DNA of 64,000 nt from Microbacterium sp. zg-Y625 (GCF_030246925.1 NZ_CP126740.1:930001-994000), one strand, 5' to 3'. Positions 52,566-61,759 are shown, counted from the first letter of the stretch. Made by a program: numbers and translations. The notes: generated from the sequence alone by a model not told the origin.

Positions 52566-53534
52566 ATGTACCGTCACACTGCGGGCGCCGTCGTCGGCGT
52601 CGCCGCCCTGCTCATCGCGCTGACGGGATGCAGCGGCTCGGACACCGGCCCCAAGGCCGAGGAACAGTCCCCGCTGGGGGAGTACCTCGCCGCCGCGTGG
52701 GGCGGCGACCTCAGCGAGGAGGAGCAGCAGAAGCGCTTCGAGGAGGACAACAAGCAGCGCGAGGAACTCGTCGCGCAATGCATGACCGAAGCAGGCTTCG
52801 AGTACATCCCGGTGGCAGACAGCGGCTACATGGTCTCGGGCGACGACGTTGTGTGGGAACCGGACTCGCGCGAATGGGTGGCGCAGTACGGCTACGGCAT
52901 GGTCGAGTGGCCCGGAAAGGATGAGGCCACGGAACCGGGGGAGGAGTACGTCGACCCGAACCAGGACTACGTGTCGAGCCTCACGGAGTCCGAGCAGAAC
53001 GCCTACTACGAGGTGCTCTACGGTCCCAGCATCCCCGAGGAGGAGATGGGCGAAGACGGCTCGTACGAATGGGACTGGACCCAGAGTGGGTGCCACGGAT
53101 GGGCCCAGCACGAGACGGAGGGTGACGATCCCTTCACCTCCGATGAGCACAAGCCCCTGATGGATGCGATCAACGAGTTCTACAACGACATGCAGAACGC
53201 GCCGGAGCTGGCGGATCTCAACGCGGAGTGGGCCTCGTGCATGGACGATGCCGGGCATTCCGGCTTCGTCGCACAGGCAGACGCGCAGACGTCGATGAGC
53301 GACGAGCTGAACGCGTACTACGAGAACCAGACCGAGTGGATCGAGGACGACCCGGCCCTCGCGGAGCTCGCCGAGCGCGAGGTGGAACTGGCGCTGGCCG
53401 ACCTCGACTGCCGCGAGAAGACGGACTACCGCGACCAGCAGGCGAAGATCACCGCCGAACTCGAGGAGCAGTTCATCGCCGACCACAAGGCGGAACTGGA
53501 CGCCTTCAAGGCGGCCGCAGAGCAGGGCCGATAG
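52566..53534 (+). CDS. Acidic secreted lipoprotein, first gene of an ABC export operon
   Basis: 322 aa. The signal MYRHTAGAVVGVAALLIALTGC ends in the lipobox LTGC (Cys22). The mature part is very acidic, with repeated Glu/Asp and Tyr, four further Cys residues and helical heptad-like stretches. TGGGAGGAAC precedes the ATG. The stop is directly followed by the ATG of the adaptor gene, so it belongs to the adaptor-ATPase-permease unit. No named family is recognised. Confidence 0.85.
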   Translation: MYRHTAGAVVGVAALLIALTGCSGSDTGPKAEEQSPLGEYLAAAWGGDLSEEEQQKRFEEDNKQREELVAQCMTEAGFEYIPVADSGYMVSGDDVVWEPDSREWVAQYGYGMVEWPGKDEATEPGEEYVDPNQDYVSSLTESEQNAYYEVLYGPSIPEEEMGEDGSYEWDWTQSGCHGWAQHETEGDDPFTSDEHKPLMDAINEFYNDMQNAPELADLNAEWASCMDDAGHSGFVAQADAQTSMSDELNAYYENQTEWIEDDPALAELAEREVELALADLDCREKTDYRDQQAKITAELEEQFIADHKAELDAFKAAAEQGR

Positions 53535-55160
53535 ATGCCGGGGCGTGACGCTCCGGTCTTCGACGATCTGCTGCCCGGCGAGGATGCCGCGACGTCCACG
53601 GAGGCCGTCGACGCGGATGCGGGGGAAGCACCGGCGGCATCTTCGGCGAGGGTCAACGGGTGGGGGCGGGTCTTCCGAACGAACCGCGCCCTGTGGATCA
53701 TCGCGGCGGCCGCGGTGCTGAGCCTGACCGCGGGTCTCCTCGTGGGCCGCTTCGTGCTCTCGCCGGCGGATGCCGCCTCACTCACCGACCCGCCGGAGCC
53801 CGGGCTCATCACCGTCGCCGTGGAGCGCGGCATCCTGAGCAATGACGTCACCATCCGCGGCGACGTCGGCTATGCCGACTCGGTCGAGGTGACCATCGAC
53901 ACCGGTGCCCTCGGCGGTCCGGCCGTGGTCACGGGGAGCGTTCCGGAGGTCGGTGCCACCCTCGAGCCGCTCTCGGTCGCGCTGGAAGTCGCCGGCCGTC
54001 CGGTCATCGTGCTTCCCGGTGAGCTGCCGGCGTACCGGACGCTCGTCTTCGGACTCACCGGACCGGACGTGGTGCAGTTCAAAGAGGCGATGCGCGCGGT
54101 GGGGATCGACGCGGGCGACCCCGCGTCGGATGTCTTCGACGCGGCCGCCGCCGCGGCGGTCACCGAGCTCTACGCGCAGGTGGGATACCCCGCTCCTGCG
54201 GCCGAGGAGGGTGCGGCGGACGCCGTGCTGGGGGCGCAGGAGGGTATGCGTGCGGCCGAGCAGGCAGTCGCCGCGGCGCGTGCCGACCTCGGGCAGGCGT
54301 CGGGCGGCGCATCGCCCGTCGACATCCGCGCCGCCGACAACGCCGTCAACAGCGCTCAGCGCGCTCTCGACGTGCGGATGGCGCAGCGCCCCGCGGAGCC
54401 GGCCGAGGTCCCCGCGTGGGAGGCCGAGGTCTCGGACCTGCGCGACGCCCTGGACCTGCGCCGGCTCGAGCGGAGCCAGCTCGACGCCACGCCCGACACG
54501 AGCGGTCAGCGGGCGGCCGTCGAAGCGGCGGAGCGTCAGCTGGCGGAAGCTCGCCAGTCGCTGGAACGCGCCCGCGAGCAGGCGATGCCCTCGTTGTCGG
54601 CGGCTGAGGTGCTGTACCTCAGCGAGCTGCCGCGCCGCGTCGACGCCGTCAATGTCGCCCGCGGCCAGGTGCTGCAGGGGGCGGCGATGATCGTGTCGGG
54701 TGCGGCGATCACCGTCGTCGGTGCCGCAGCGCCGGCCGACGCCGCGCTGCTGGAGGTCGGCGGCGAGGCCACGTTCGAGCTCGCCGACGGCACGCCGCAC
54801 CGTGCGGTGATCTCCGCGCTGACCCCCGGCGCCACGCAGGGCGACCGGTGGGAGATCACGCTCCAGCCGGACGAGCTGACCACCGATCAGGCGATGCAGC
54901 TGCAGGGGCGCAACGTGCGGGTGTCGCTCCCCGTCGGGGCGACGGCGGGCGAGGTGCTGTTCGTGCCGGTCGCGGCACTGACGGCCGGGCCGGGCGGCGA
55001 GGCGCGCGTCGAGGTCGTCGACGGGGATCCCCGCGACGGCGACGACGCCACCACCCGCGTGGTGGTCGTGACGACCGGGCTGGCTGCCGGCGGGTTCGTC
55101 GAGGTCGCGCCCGTCGAGGACGACCTGGCGGCGGGCGACCTCGTGGTGGTCGGGCGGTGA
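53535..55160 (+). CDS. HlyD/MacA-like membrane fusion protein with a peptidoglycan-binding-like domain
   Basis: 541 aa. One membrane helix (about 52-75) anchors a large external region: a biotinyl-lipoyl-like beta domain (about 90-165), a peptidoglycan-binding-like helix bundle (about 172-225, GLTGPDVVQFKEAMRAVG), a long Ala/Glu/Arg-rich coiled coil (about 235-365) and C-terminal beta-barrel parts. It would link the MacB-like permease to cell-wall or lipoprotein partners. It overlaps the ATPase gene by 4 nt. Confidence 0.85.
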   Translation: MPGRDAPVFDDLLPGEDAATSTEAVDADAGEAPAASSARVNGWGRVFRTNRALWIIAAAAVLSLTAGLLVGRFVLSPADAASLTDPPEPGLITVAVERGILSNDVTIRGDVGYADSVEVTIDTGALGGPAVVTGSVPEVGATLEPLSVALEVAGRPVIVLPGELPAYRTLVFGLTGPDVVQFKEAMRAVGIDAGDPASDVFDAAAAAAVTELYAQVGYPAPAAEEGAADAVLGAQEGMRAAEQAVAAARADLGQASGGASPVDIRAADNAVNSAQRALDVRMAQRPAEPAEVPAWEAEVSDLRDALDLRRLERSQLDATPDTSGQRAAVEAAERQLAEARQSLERAREQAMPSLSAAEVLYLSELPRRVDAVNVARGQVLQGAAMIVSGAAITVVGAAAPADAALLEVGGEATFELADGTPHRAVISALTPGATQGDRWEITLQPDELTTDQAMQLQGRNVRVSLPVGATAGEVLFVPVAALTAGPGGEARVEVVDGDPRDGDDATTRVVVVTTGLAAGGFVEVAPVEDDLAAGDLVVVGR

Positions 55161-55834
55161 CGGAGGCGCTCCTGGAGCTGCGAGACGTCACCCGTTCGTT
55201 CCCCGGCCCGCCGGAGGTGCAGGCCCTGAAAGGGGTCAACCTGCGGGTCGGCCGGGGGGACTACGTCTCGATCGTGGGTCCGAGCGGGTCGGGCAAGTCG
55301 ACGATGCTCAACATGCTGGGGCTGCTCGACCGGCCGAGCGTCGGCGAGTACCGCATCGACGGGGTGGTCACCGGCACCCTGAGCGAGAACGAGCGTGCCG
55401 CCGTGCGCGCGCGGCGCATCGGATTCGTGTTCCAGTCGTTCCACCTCATGCCGCGGCGCACGGTGCTGGACAACGTGCTCATGCCGATGCTTTACAGCGG
55501 GGTGCCGCGGCGCGAGCGCGAGCGGCGGGCGCGCGACACGCTGGCCCGCGTGGGGCTGCAGCACCGCACCGACTTCCTCCCCACCACGCTTTCGGGCGGG
55601 GAGCGCCAGCGCGTCGCCGTCGCCCGGGCGGTGGTGAGCACGCCGAGCGTGCTGCTGGCCGACGAGCCGACGGGAAACCTGGATGCCGCGACCTCCGACG
55701 AGGTGATGGAGCTGTTCGACGACCTGCGCGCCGACGGGCTCACCCTCGTCGTGATCACGCACGACAGCGCCGTCGCCGCGCGCGCAGGAAGACGCGTGCG
55801 CATCGCCGACGGCCGCCTGAGCGAGGAGTCCTGA
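55157..55834 (+). CDS. MacB/LolD-type ABC transporter ATP-binding protein
   Basis: 225 aa. Walker A is GPSGSGKST, the Q-loop is FVFQSFHLMPRRTVLDNV, the signature is LSGGERQRVAVARA, Walker B is VLLADEPTGNLD, and the H-loop is ITHD. The FQSFHLMP motif is typical of the MacB/LolD group that drives mechanotransmission rather than import. GTG start overlaps the upstream TGA; the stop overlaps the permease ATG. Confidence 0.95.
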   Translation: MTEALLELRDVTRSFPGPPEVQALKGVNLRVGRGDYVSIVGPSGSGKSTMLNMLGLLDRPSVGEYRIDGVVTGTLSENERAAVRARRIGFVFQSFHLMPRRTVLDNVLMPMLYSGVPRRERERRARDTLARVGLQHRTDFLPTTLSGGERQRVAVARAVVSTPSVLLADEPTGNLDAATSDEVMELFDDLRADGLTLVVITHDSAVAARAGRRVRIADGRLSEES

Positions 55835-57183
55835 TGCGCTGGTGGCCGCGGCGGCGGCGCACGACCGCGGCATCCGCGCCCGAAGCCGTGACCGCGCAGG
55901 ATGCCTCCGGCGCCGCGGACTCCGGCGCTGCGGCGGTCGACGCCCTGGTGCCGCACGTGCCGCGCGCCGACCGCTTCACCTTCCAGGATCTCGTGGTCGA
56001 GGCGACGGCCGACATCGGCTCGCGGCCGGGCAGACTGGCGATGACGCTGGTGGGGACGGTGCTCGGCATCGGCGCGCTGGTCGCCACGGTCGGGTTCGCC
56101 CAGACCGCGGCCCACCAGATCGCCCGCCAGTTCGACGCGGTGAAGGCGACGCAGGTCGTCGTCGCACCGGGAGAGGCCACGACGGCCTCGGGCGGGAGTG
56201 CCGCGACGGCACGGCTGCCGTGGGACGGGGTCGACCGCGTCACCCGTCTCGTCGGCGTGGAAGCCGCGGCGCTCATCGCCGAGGTGCCGCTCGGAGAAGA
56301 CGCCATCACCGCTGTGCCGGTGAACGATCCGTCAGCACCGGCGACCGCATCCCCCGCCCTCGTCGCCGCCACCGCGGGCCTGCTCGACGTGGTGGGCGGT
56401 GAACTGGTGACCGGCCGGATGTTCGACACCGGGCACGATCAGCGCGGCGACCGGGTCGTCGTGCTCGGCGCCCGTGCGGCGGAGCGGCTGGGGGTCAACC
56501 GCGTCGACCGGCAGCCGTCCGTCTTCATCGGCGGAGTGCCGTACGCCGTCGTCGGCGTCTTCGAGGACGTGCAGGCGCGCGGAGACCTGCTCGATGCGGT
56601 CGTCATGCCCCTGCAGACGGCGCGCACCGAGCGGGCGCTGGGGGCTCCCGGTGAGATGCAGATCCGCATCGCGATGGGGACCGGCCCGCAGGTGGGGGAG
56701 CAGTCCGCCATCGCCCTGTCGCCCCATGCGCCCGAGAATCTGGAGATCTCGGCACCCGCGGCCCGCTCCGACCTGGGCGACAGCGTGAGCGCGGATGTCA
56801 ACGTCGTGTTCCTCATCCTGGGGGGCATCGTGCTGCTGGCGGGCGCGCTGGGCATCGCCAACGTGACGATGCTGAACGTCATCGAACGCGTGCCCGAGAT
56901 CGGGCTGCGGCGTGCGCTGGGGGCCACCGGCCGGCAGATCGCGGCGCAGTTCGTCGTGGAGTCGATCATCATCGGCCTGCTCGGTGGGCTGCTGGGTGCG
57001 GCGCTCGCCGTGGTCTCGGTCGTGGCCTTCGCCGTGTCGCAGCAGTGGACTCCGCTCGTGGACCCGTGGGTCGCCGTCGGCGGCGCGGTCCTCGGCGCCG
57101 TGGTGGGTCTCGTCGCCGGCTGGTTCCCGGCCCGCCGCGCGTCGCGTATCGAGCCCGTCACCGCCCTGCGGGGCGGCCGCTGA
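55834..57183 (+). CDS. MacB/FtsX-type ABC transporter permease
   Basis: 449 aa with four helices and a large extracellular MacB periplasmic-core domain between helices 1 and 2. The C-terminal FtsX part reads VMNVIERVPEIGLRRALGATG-like (here LNVIERVPEIGLRRALGATG), followed by two helices and ARRASRIEPVTALR. With the ATPase, adaptor and lipoprotein it forms a tripartite exporter or envelope-signalling unit. A repeat array begins 7 nt after the stop. Confidence 0.93.
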   Translation: MRWWPRRRRTTAASAPEAVTAQDASGAADSGAAAVDALVPHVPRADRFTFQDLVVEATADIGSRPGRLAMTLVGTVLGIGALVATVGFAQTAAHQIARQFDAVKATQVVVAPGEATTASGGSAATARLPWDGVDRVTRLVGVEAAALIAEVPLGEDAITAVPVNDPSAPATASPALVAATAGLLDVVGGELVTGRMFDTGHDQRGDRVVVLGARAAERLGVNRVDRQPSVFIGGVPYAVVGVFEDVQARGDLLDAVVMPLQTARTERALGAPGEMQIRIAMGTGPQVGEQSAIALSPHAPENLEISAPAARSDLGDSVSADVNVVFLILGGIVLLAGALGIANVTMLNVIERVPEIGLRRALGATGRQIAAQFVVESIIIGLLGGLLGAALAVVSVVAFAVSQQWTPLVDPWVAVGGAVLGAVVGLVAGWFPARRASRIEPVTALRGGR

Positions 57184-57189
57184 CGCCGC

Positions 57190-57263
57190 CGAGTGAGTAT
57201 TCGCGCCGCCGAGTGAGTATTCGCATCGCCGAGTGAGTATTCGTGCTGCCGAGGGAGTATTCG
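57190..57263 (+). repeat. 20-bp tandem repeat array, locus D (4 cores)
   Basis: Cores at 57190, 57210 and 57230 are CGAGTGAGTATTCG; the fourth, at 57250, is CGAGGGAGTATTCG. The 6-nt spacers are CGCCGC, CATCGC and TGCTGC. It reads in the sense of the ABC permease gene and follows its stop by 6 nt. Confidence 0.95.
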
Positions 57264-57415
57264 CATCCGGCTCGCGGTCGGCCGCCCTGCGGCATCCGAC
57301 GCGCACGCACCGCGCTGAGCGGCACCCGGGCCCGTGGTCGGTGGCCCCGAACGCCTCGACAGGGCCGGGAAGGGGCCGGATGCGACGACGGAACGCCGCG
57401 CGGGCGTCGCCCGCG

Positions 57416-57946
57416 TCAGAGGCCCTGGTCGGCGGTGCGGCGCGCCGGCTCGGCGCCTTCCCGCCCCGGCGCGTCGCCCCGCAGCGGCTTGCCGTACCAG
57501 CGCGTCGCGTTGGTGTTGTCGTTGTACGGCTCGATCCCGACGAACCCGGATGCCGCGTACAGCCGCCCCGCCGCTTCGAGGCTGTGGTGGGTGTCGAGTA
57601 CGAGCTCCGCGGCGTCCCACTGCCGTGCGGCATCCTCGAGCCCGGCCAGCAGCGCGCGACCCCAGCCCCGACCGCGGGTCTCGGGCCGCAGGTACAGGTG
57701 CTTCACCTCGTATCGGCGCCCGGCCGGGCCGTCGGCGATGCGCCGGATGCCGCCACACCCGACAGCGCGCCCGTCGTCATCCACGACCAGCAGGAACACC
57801 CCCGCGTCCGGGGTGAAGGCCGCCGGATCGGGGAAGACGGTGCGATACGCCTGCCCCGGAAAGCTCTCGGCCCGCATGCCGAAGTACTCCTCGAGCAGCT
57901 CGTGCGCGGCGGGGTCGTCGACGGGTGCAGGGCGCAGGCTCACCAT
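57416..57946 (-). CDS. GNAT-family N-acetyltransferase
   Basis: 176 aa. The acetyl-CoA loop is RPETRGRGWGRALLAGLE, followed by LDTHHSLEAAGRLYAASGFV and PYNDNTNATRWYGKPL. It acetylates a small molecule or protein amine. ATG 57946 lies 7 nt after TACGCT, so it is leaderless. It is divergent from dapB and convergent with the repeat array. Confidence 0.88.
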   Translation of the reverse strand: MVSLRPAPVDDPAAHELLEEYFGMRAESFPGQAYRTVFPDPAAFTPDAGVFLLVVDDDGRAVGCGGIRRIADGPAGRRYEVKHLYLRPETRGRGWGRALLAGLEDAARQWDAAELVLDTHHSLEAAGRLYAASGFVGIEPYNDNTNATRWYGKPLRGDAPGREGAEPARRTADQGL

Positions 57947-57977
57947 GCCTTCGAGCGTAGCCCCGTAGGCTGGTGGC

Positions 57978-58793
57978 ATGACGACACGCGTGGCCCTCGT
58001 CGGCGCGACCGGCAAGCTCGGCGGCATCGTGAGCGGGGTCGTGGCCGAGACCGAAGGCTTCGAGCTGGTTGCGGAGCTGACGTCGGCGAGCGATCTGTCG
58101 GAGATGGATGCCGCCGACCTCGTGATCGACACCTCCACCCCCGCCGTCTCGATCGACGTCGTGCGCCACGCCGTCGAGCGCGGGCAGCAGCTGCTCGTGG
58201 GCACCTCCGGGTGGTCGGCAGAGCGCATCGCCCTCGTGCGGCCGCTCGTGCAGGCCGCCGGCACCGGCGCCGTGTTCATCCCGAACTTCTCGCTCGGCTC
58301 CGTGCTGGCAACGGCGCTCGCCGCGGCATCCGCCCCGTTCTTCCCCTCGATCGAGATCGTCGAGGCCCACCGGGAGACCAAGGTCGATTCCCCCAGCGGC
58401 ACGGCGGTGCGCACCGCCGAGCTGATCGCCGCCTCGCGCTCCCAGGTCGGTCCCGTCGAGTCGCCCCACGTCGACCAGCGCGCCCGCGGCCAGCAGGTCG
58501 CGAGCGTGCCGATCCACTCGCTCCGCCGTCCGGGTGTCATCGCCCGCCAGGAGACGATCCTGTCGGGTCCGGGGGAGTCCCTGTCGATCGTGCACGACAC
58601 GATCGAGCCCGCGCGCGCCTACGCGCCCGGCATCCGCCTGGCCCTGCACGCCGCACGGGACGCCCGGGGGGTGGTCATCGGGCTCGACAACTTCCTGGAC
58701 ATCGGCATCCGTGTTCCCGGTGCACCGCCGGCCGACCCGGGGGTCGACGAAGGCGGCGTGCCCGGTCAGGTCGCCCGCACCACCGGCGCATGA
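57978..58793 (+). CDS. dapB: 4-hydroxy-tetrahydrodipicolinate reductase
   Basis: 271 aa. NAD(P)H-binding GATGKLGG, then the substrate loop EAHRETKVDSPSGTA. It catalyses the second committed step of lysine/diaminopimelate synthesis. The usual His-His pair of this loop is His-Arg here, while the catalytic Lys is kept. TAGGCT is 6 nt before the ATG, so it is leaderless. The stop overlaps the next gene by 4 nt. Confidence 0.93.
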   Translation: MTTRVALVGATGKLGGIVSGVVAETEGFELVAELTSASDLSEMDAADLVIDTSTPAVSIDVVRHAVERGQQLLVGTSGWSAERIALVRPLVQAAGTGAVFIPNFSLGSVLATALAAASAPFFPSIEIVEAHRETKVDSPSGTAVRTAELIAASRSQVGPVESPHVDQRARGQQVASVPIHSLRRPGVIARQETILSGPGESLSIVHDTIEPARAYAPGIRLALHAARDARGVVIGLDNFLDIGIRVPGAPPADPGVDEGGVPGQVARTTGA

Positions 58794-59245
58794 GCGCCCG
58801 TATCGGCGTCGCCGTGATGGCGGTGATGCTGGCGGTGTACATCGTGCTCGTCGCTCAGCGCGGGTGGATGCTGCTGCAAAGCGGTGAGCCGATCGGCGTC
58901 GCGATGGGCGTGGCCCTGTTCGCGCTGCCGGTTCTCGCGGCATGGGGTCTGGGCCGCGAGCTGTGGTTCGGCGTGCGTGCCCAGCAGGTCGGACGCCGTC
59001 TCGAGGCCGAGGGGGGTCTTCCCACCGAAACCGTCTCGGTGCGTCCCAGTGGCCGTCCCCTGCGCGAAGAGGCCGATGCCCTGTTCCCCCGCTACCGCGC
59101 GGAGGTGGAGGCGGCACCGGAAGACTGGCGCACCTGGTACCGGCTGGGGCTGGCCTACGATGCCGCGGGCGATCGTCGACGCGCGCGTGGCGCGGTGCGC
59201 AAGGCGATCTCGCTGGAGCGCGCGTCACGCACCGCGCCGCGCTAG
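58790..59245 (+). CDS. Two-helix membrane protein with a TPR-like tail
   Basis: 151 aa. Two helices (about 5-25 and 36-60) are followed by a cytosolic tail containing AAPEDWRTWYRLGLAYDAAGDRRRARGAVRKAI, a single tetratricopeptide-like unit read in pieces. It is co-translated with dapB (ATGA overlap). Function unknown. Confidence 0.82.
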   Translation: MSARIGVAVMAVMLAVYIVLVAQRGWMLLQSGEPIGVAMGVALFALPVLAAWGLGRELWFGVRAQQVGRRLEAEGGLPTETVSVRPSGRPLREEADALFPRYRAEVEAAPEDWRTWYRLGLAYDAAGDRRRARGAVRKAISLERASRTAPR

Positions 59246-59311
59246 GCCGCGAGCGCCGAGGCGCGGCGCCGCGCGTCCCGCACCGCGCCGCGCCGCGAGA
59301 CCGCCCCGCAG

Positions 59312-60223
59312 CTACGCCGCCAGCGCCGCGGTGACCGCCTCGTCGACGGTCTCGTGCGCGAACGTGAACCCGGTCGCCTCGAGCGCCTGCGGAGCGACGA
59401 ACGCATCGGTGGTCAGCAGCGCCTCCGTGGCGTCCGAACCGAGCACCAGTCGCATCGCCCAGATCGGCGCGCGCACCAGGTAGGGACGGTTCAGCTGCAC
59501 CGCCAGCGCGAAGCCGAGGTCGTTCGCCGTCGCCCGGGTGGGCCCCGACAGGTTCACGGGTCCCTCGAGGTCGGCGTCGATCAGGTGGCGGATCGCGCGC
59601 ACCTCGTCGTCGAGCGAGATCCAGGGCCACGCCTGCGTGCCCCGGCCGATCGGACCCGACAGGCCTGCCCGCGTCAGCAGCAGGAGGGGCTTCAGCACCC
59701 CCTCGCGGTGCACGACCGGGGCGGTGCGCAGCGCGACGACCCGGGCGCGGTCGCCGGCGGCGAAGGCCGCCGTCTCCCACTCGCCGCAGAGGTCGGCGAG
59801 GAACGTCTCGCCCCGGCCGGCCGTCTCGGTGAGACGCTCGCCGGGTGCGGACCCGTAGTACCCGACCGCCGACGATGAGAGGAAGGCGGGCGCGTCGTCG
59901 CCGAGGTCCCGCACGGCGCGGGCGAGTGCCTGAGTCGGCGTGACACGCGACCAGAGCAGTTCGTGCTTGTACGCCTCGGTCCACGGGAACCGCCCGATGC
60001 TGGCGCCGTTGAGGCCCACCACCGCGTCGGCGCCGGCGAGCACGTCGGGGTTCAGGGGCGCGTCACCGGTGAGCCACTCGACCTCGTCGGGCGACGCCGG
60101 GGCGCGCCGCACGAGCCGCGTCACCGACACGCCGTCGTCTCGCAGCGACTGGACGAGGGCGCGGCCGATCAGGCCCGATGCCCCCGCCACGACGACGCGG
60201 CGCGGTTGTCCCTGGGCGTCCAT
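59312..60223 (-). CDS. TIGR01777-family NAD(P)-binding epimerase-like protein
   Basis: 303 aa. Rossmann glycine motif GASGLIGRALV (about 14-24), GLNGASIGRFPWTEAYKHEL and SSSAVGYYG mark the SDR39U1/TIGR01777 group, related to nucleotide-sugar epimerases. It is separated by 1 nt from the OsmC gene, so both share a transcript. Substrate unknown. Confidence 0.9.
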   Translation of the reverse strand: MDAQGQPRRVVVAGASGLIGRALVQSLRDDGVSVTRLVRRAPASPDEVEWLTGDAPLNPDVLAGADAVVGLNGASIGRFPWTEAYKHELLWSRVTPTQALARAVRDLGDDAPAFLSSSAVGYYGSAPGERLTETAGRGETFLADLCGEWETAAFAAGDRARVVALRTAPVVHREGVLKPLLLLTRAGLSGPIGRGTQAWPWISLDDEVRAIRHLIDADLEGPVNLSGPTRATANDLGFALAVQLNRPYLVRAPIWAMRLVLGSDATEALLTTDAFVAPQALEATGFTFAHETVDEAVTAALAA

Positions 60224-60224
60224 G

Positions 60225-60650
60225 TCAGGCGAGGGTCGCCTCGAGGGTGATCTCGATGCCGGCGAGGGCTGCCGAGACGGGGCAGCCGCTCTTGGCTTCT
60301 TCGGCGAGGCGGGCGAAGTCCTCCGGCGACAGGCCGGGAACGCTCGCGTTGACGTTCAGGTGGCTGCCGCGGATGCCCTCACCGGGGACGAAGGTCACCG
60401 ATGCGGTGGTCTCGATGCGCTCGGGCGGGGTGCCGTTCTGGGCGAGGGCGTTGGACAGGGCCATCGAGAAGCAGGAGGAGTGCGCGGCGGCGATGAGCTC
60501 TTCCGGGGTGGTCACGGAGCCTGAGCCCTCGCTGCGCGCCTTCCAGTTGACGGCGAACGGGCCCTGGTGGGACGTGGCGAGGTCGACCTCGCCGGAGCCT
60601 TCGAACAGGCTGCCGGTCCAGGTGGTGCTGGCTTCGCTCGTGACGCTCAT
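60225..60650 (-). CDS. OsmC-family peroxiredoxin
   Basis: 141 aa. Catalytic cysteines are in AAHSSCFSMALSNAL and KSGCPVSAAL, as in OsmC/Ohr thiol peroxidases that reduce organic hydroperoxides. ATG 60650 has GGGAGGACCCC upstream; TAGGCT near 60708 gives a 50-nt leader. Confidence 0.93.
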   Translation of the reverse strand: MSVTSEASTTWTGSLFEGSGEVDLATSHQGPFAVNWKARSEGSGSVTTPEELIAAAHSSCFSMALSNALAQNGTPPERIETTASVTFVPGEGIRGSHLNVNASVPGLSPEDFARLAEEAKSGCPVSAALAGIEITLEATLA

Positions 60651-60738
60651 GGGGTCCTCCCGGTTCGCGGGAGCGCCGGGTGCGCCCCCGGGAGCGAGCC
60701 TAACGGGGCGGATGCCAGGGCGGAACGGCCGCGTGCGG

Positions 60739-61329
60739 TCAGGCGGCGCCGGGCCGGGCGCGACCGACGATGCCGGCGCGCTGCAGGAGGAGGTACATCC
60801 GGCATCCCAGGCACAGCCCGAACGCGGCGTTGAGGAAGGAGGCGGCGAACGCGATGGCCGCGGCGATCGGGAGCGCCCACGGTACGCCGGCCAGGTGCAG
60901 CACGAGGCCCGCGGCGGTGACGAACAGCCCGACGCCCTGCGCGAAACGGGGCGGTCGCGGGTCTTCCAGGTCGGTCGGGGGCGCCAGCCTCGGTTGGACG
61001 ACGGCGCGGAACAGCGCCGCCCAGGGTGCCGTGCGCGGCGACAGCACCCCCCACAGGAACAGCAGCGCGACGACGAGCAGCGCCACGAACCCGGGATCGA
61101 GGGCACGCTGACCCAGCGACGCCGCCGAGACCGCCCAGCCCGCACCGGGGGCGAACACCTCGTCGGCCAGGGGCTGGTAGGCGAACCAGCCGAACGACGC
61201 GCGGGCGGTCGACATGCCCATGAGGCCCAGCAGCACCGTCACCAGCAGCAGGGCAGAGGTGATCGCCGCCCCGAACCGCGGCCCTCGGGGATCGACGCCG
61301 CGCGAGGCGGCATCCGTGTGATCAGTCAC
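60739..61329 (-). CDS. DUF4395 integral membrane protein
   Basis: 196 aa with four helices. The DUF4395 signature FLNAAFGLCLGCRMYLL carries a CxxC in the last helix. Members are commonly encoded beside thioredoxin-like proteins, as here (8-nt overlap), and are thought to act with them in envelope thiol chemistry; that role is inferred. Confidence 0.9.
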   Translation of the reverse strand: MTDHTDAASRGVDPRGPRFGAAITSALLLVTVLLGLMGMSTARASFGWFAYQPLADEVFAPGAGWAVSAASLGQRALDPGFVALLVVALLFLWGVLSPRTAPWAALFRAVVQPRLAPPTDLEDPRPPRFAQGVGLFVTAAGLVLHLAGVPWALPIAAAIAFAASFLNAAFGLCLGCRMYLLLQRAGIVGRARPGAA

Positions 61330-61759
61330 GTGCCGGGCCCGCGCTCAGTCGCGTCAGTTCGAGGTCGACGACGTCGCGACTGGGGATGCCGCCGAAGCGA
61401 GTCTGGATCGCCCCGTCGCGGTCGAGGATGAGCGTGGTGGGGGTCTGCATCACGTTGAAGTGTTTGGCGATGTCGGGGCGGTGGGTGAGATCGACGTCGA
61501 GGTGCACCACCCCGTCACGGTCCTCTGCGAGCGTCGCCAGCGTGCGGTGCACTCCGGGGCACCGCGAGCACAGCTCGGTGCTGAACTGCAGGATCGTCGC
61601 GGTGTCGCCGAGCCGTTCCGCCCCCAGGCGGTGGGGGTCGACGACTTCGTTGGGGGTGTGCCGCTGCGGACGGCCCTGACGCCACCGGGCGAAAGCGCCG
61701 ACACCGAGCGTCACCGCGAGAAGCGCGGTGAGGACGAGGAGGGCATCTACGGGGTTCAC
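61322..61759 (-). CDS. Membrane-anchored thioredoxin-like protein
   Basis: 145 aa from GTG 61759. One N-terminal helix, then a thioredoxin fold with the CxxC motif LCSRCPGVHR and the cis-Pro QTPTTL. TAGCCT (61773-61768) precedes GTG 61762 by 5 nt and GTG 61759 by 8 nt; the ATG at 61780 is upstream of the -10 box and so unlikely. It is the thiol partner of DUF4395. Confidence 0.87.
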   Translation of the reverse strand: MNPVDALLVLTALLAVTLGVGAFARWRQGRPQRHTPNEVVDPHRLGAERLGDTATILQFSTELCSRCPGVHRTLATLAEDRDGVVHLDVDLTHRPDIAKHFNVMQTPTTLILDRDGAIQTRFGGIPSRDVVDLELTRLSAGPARD

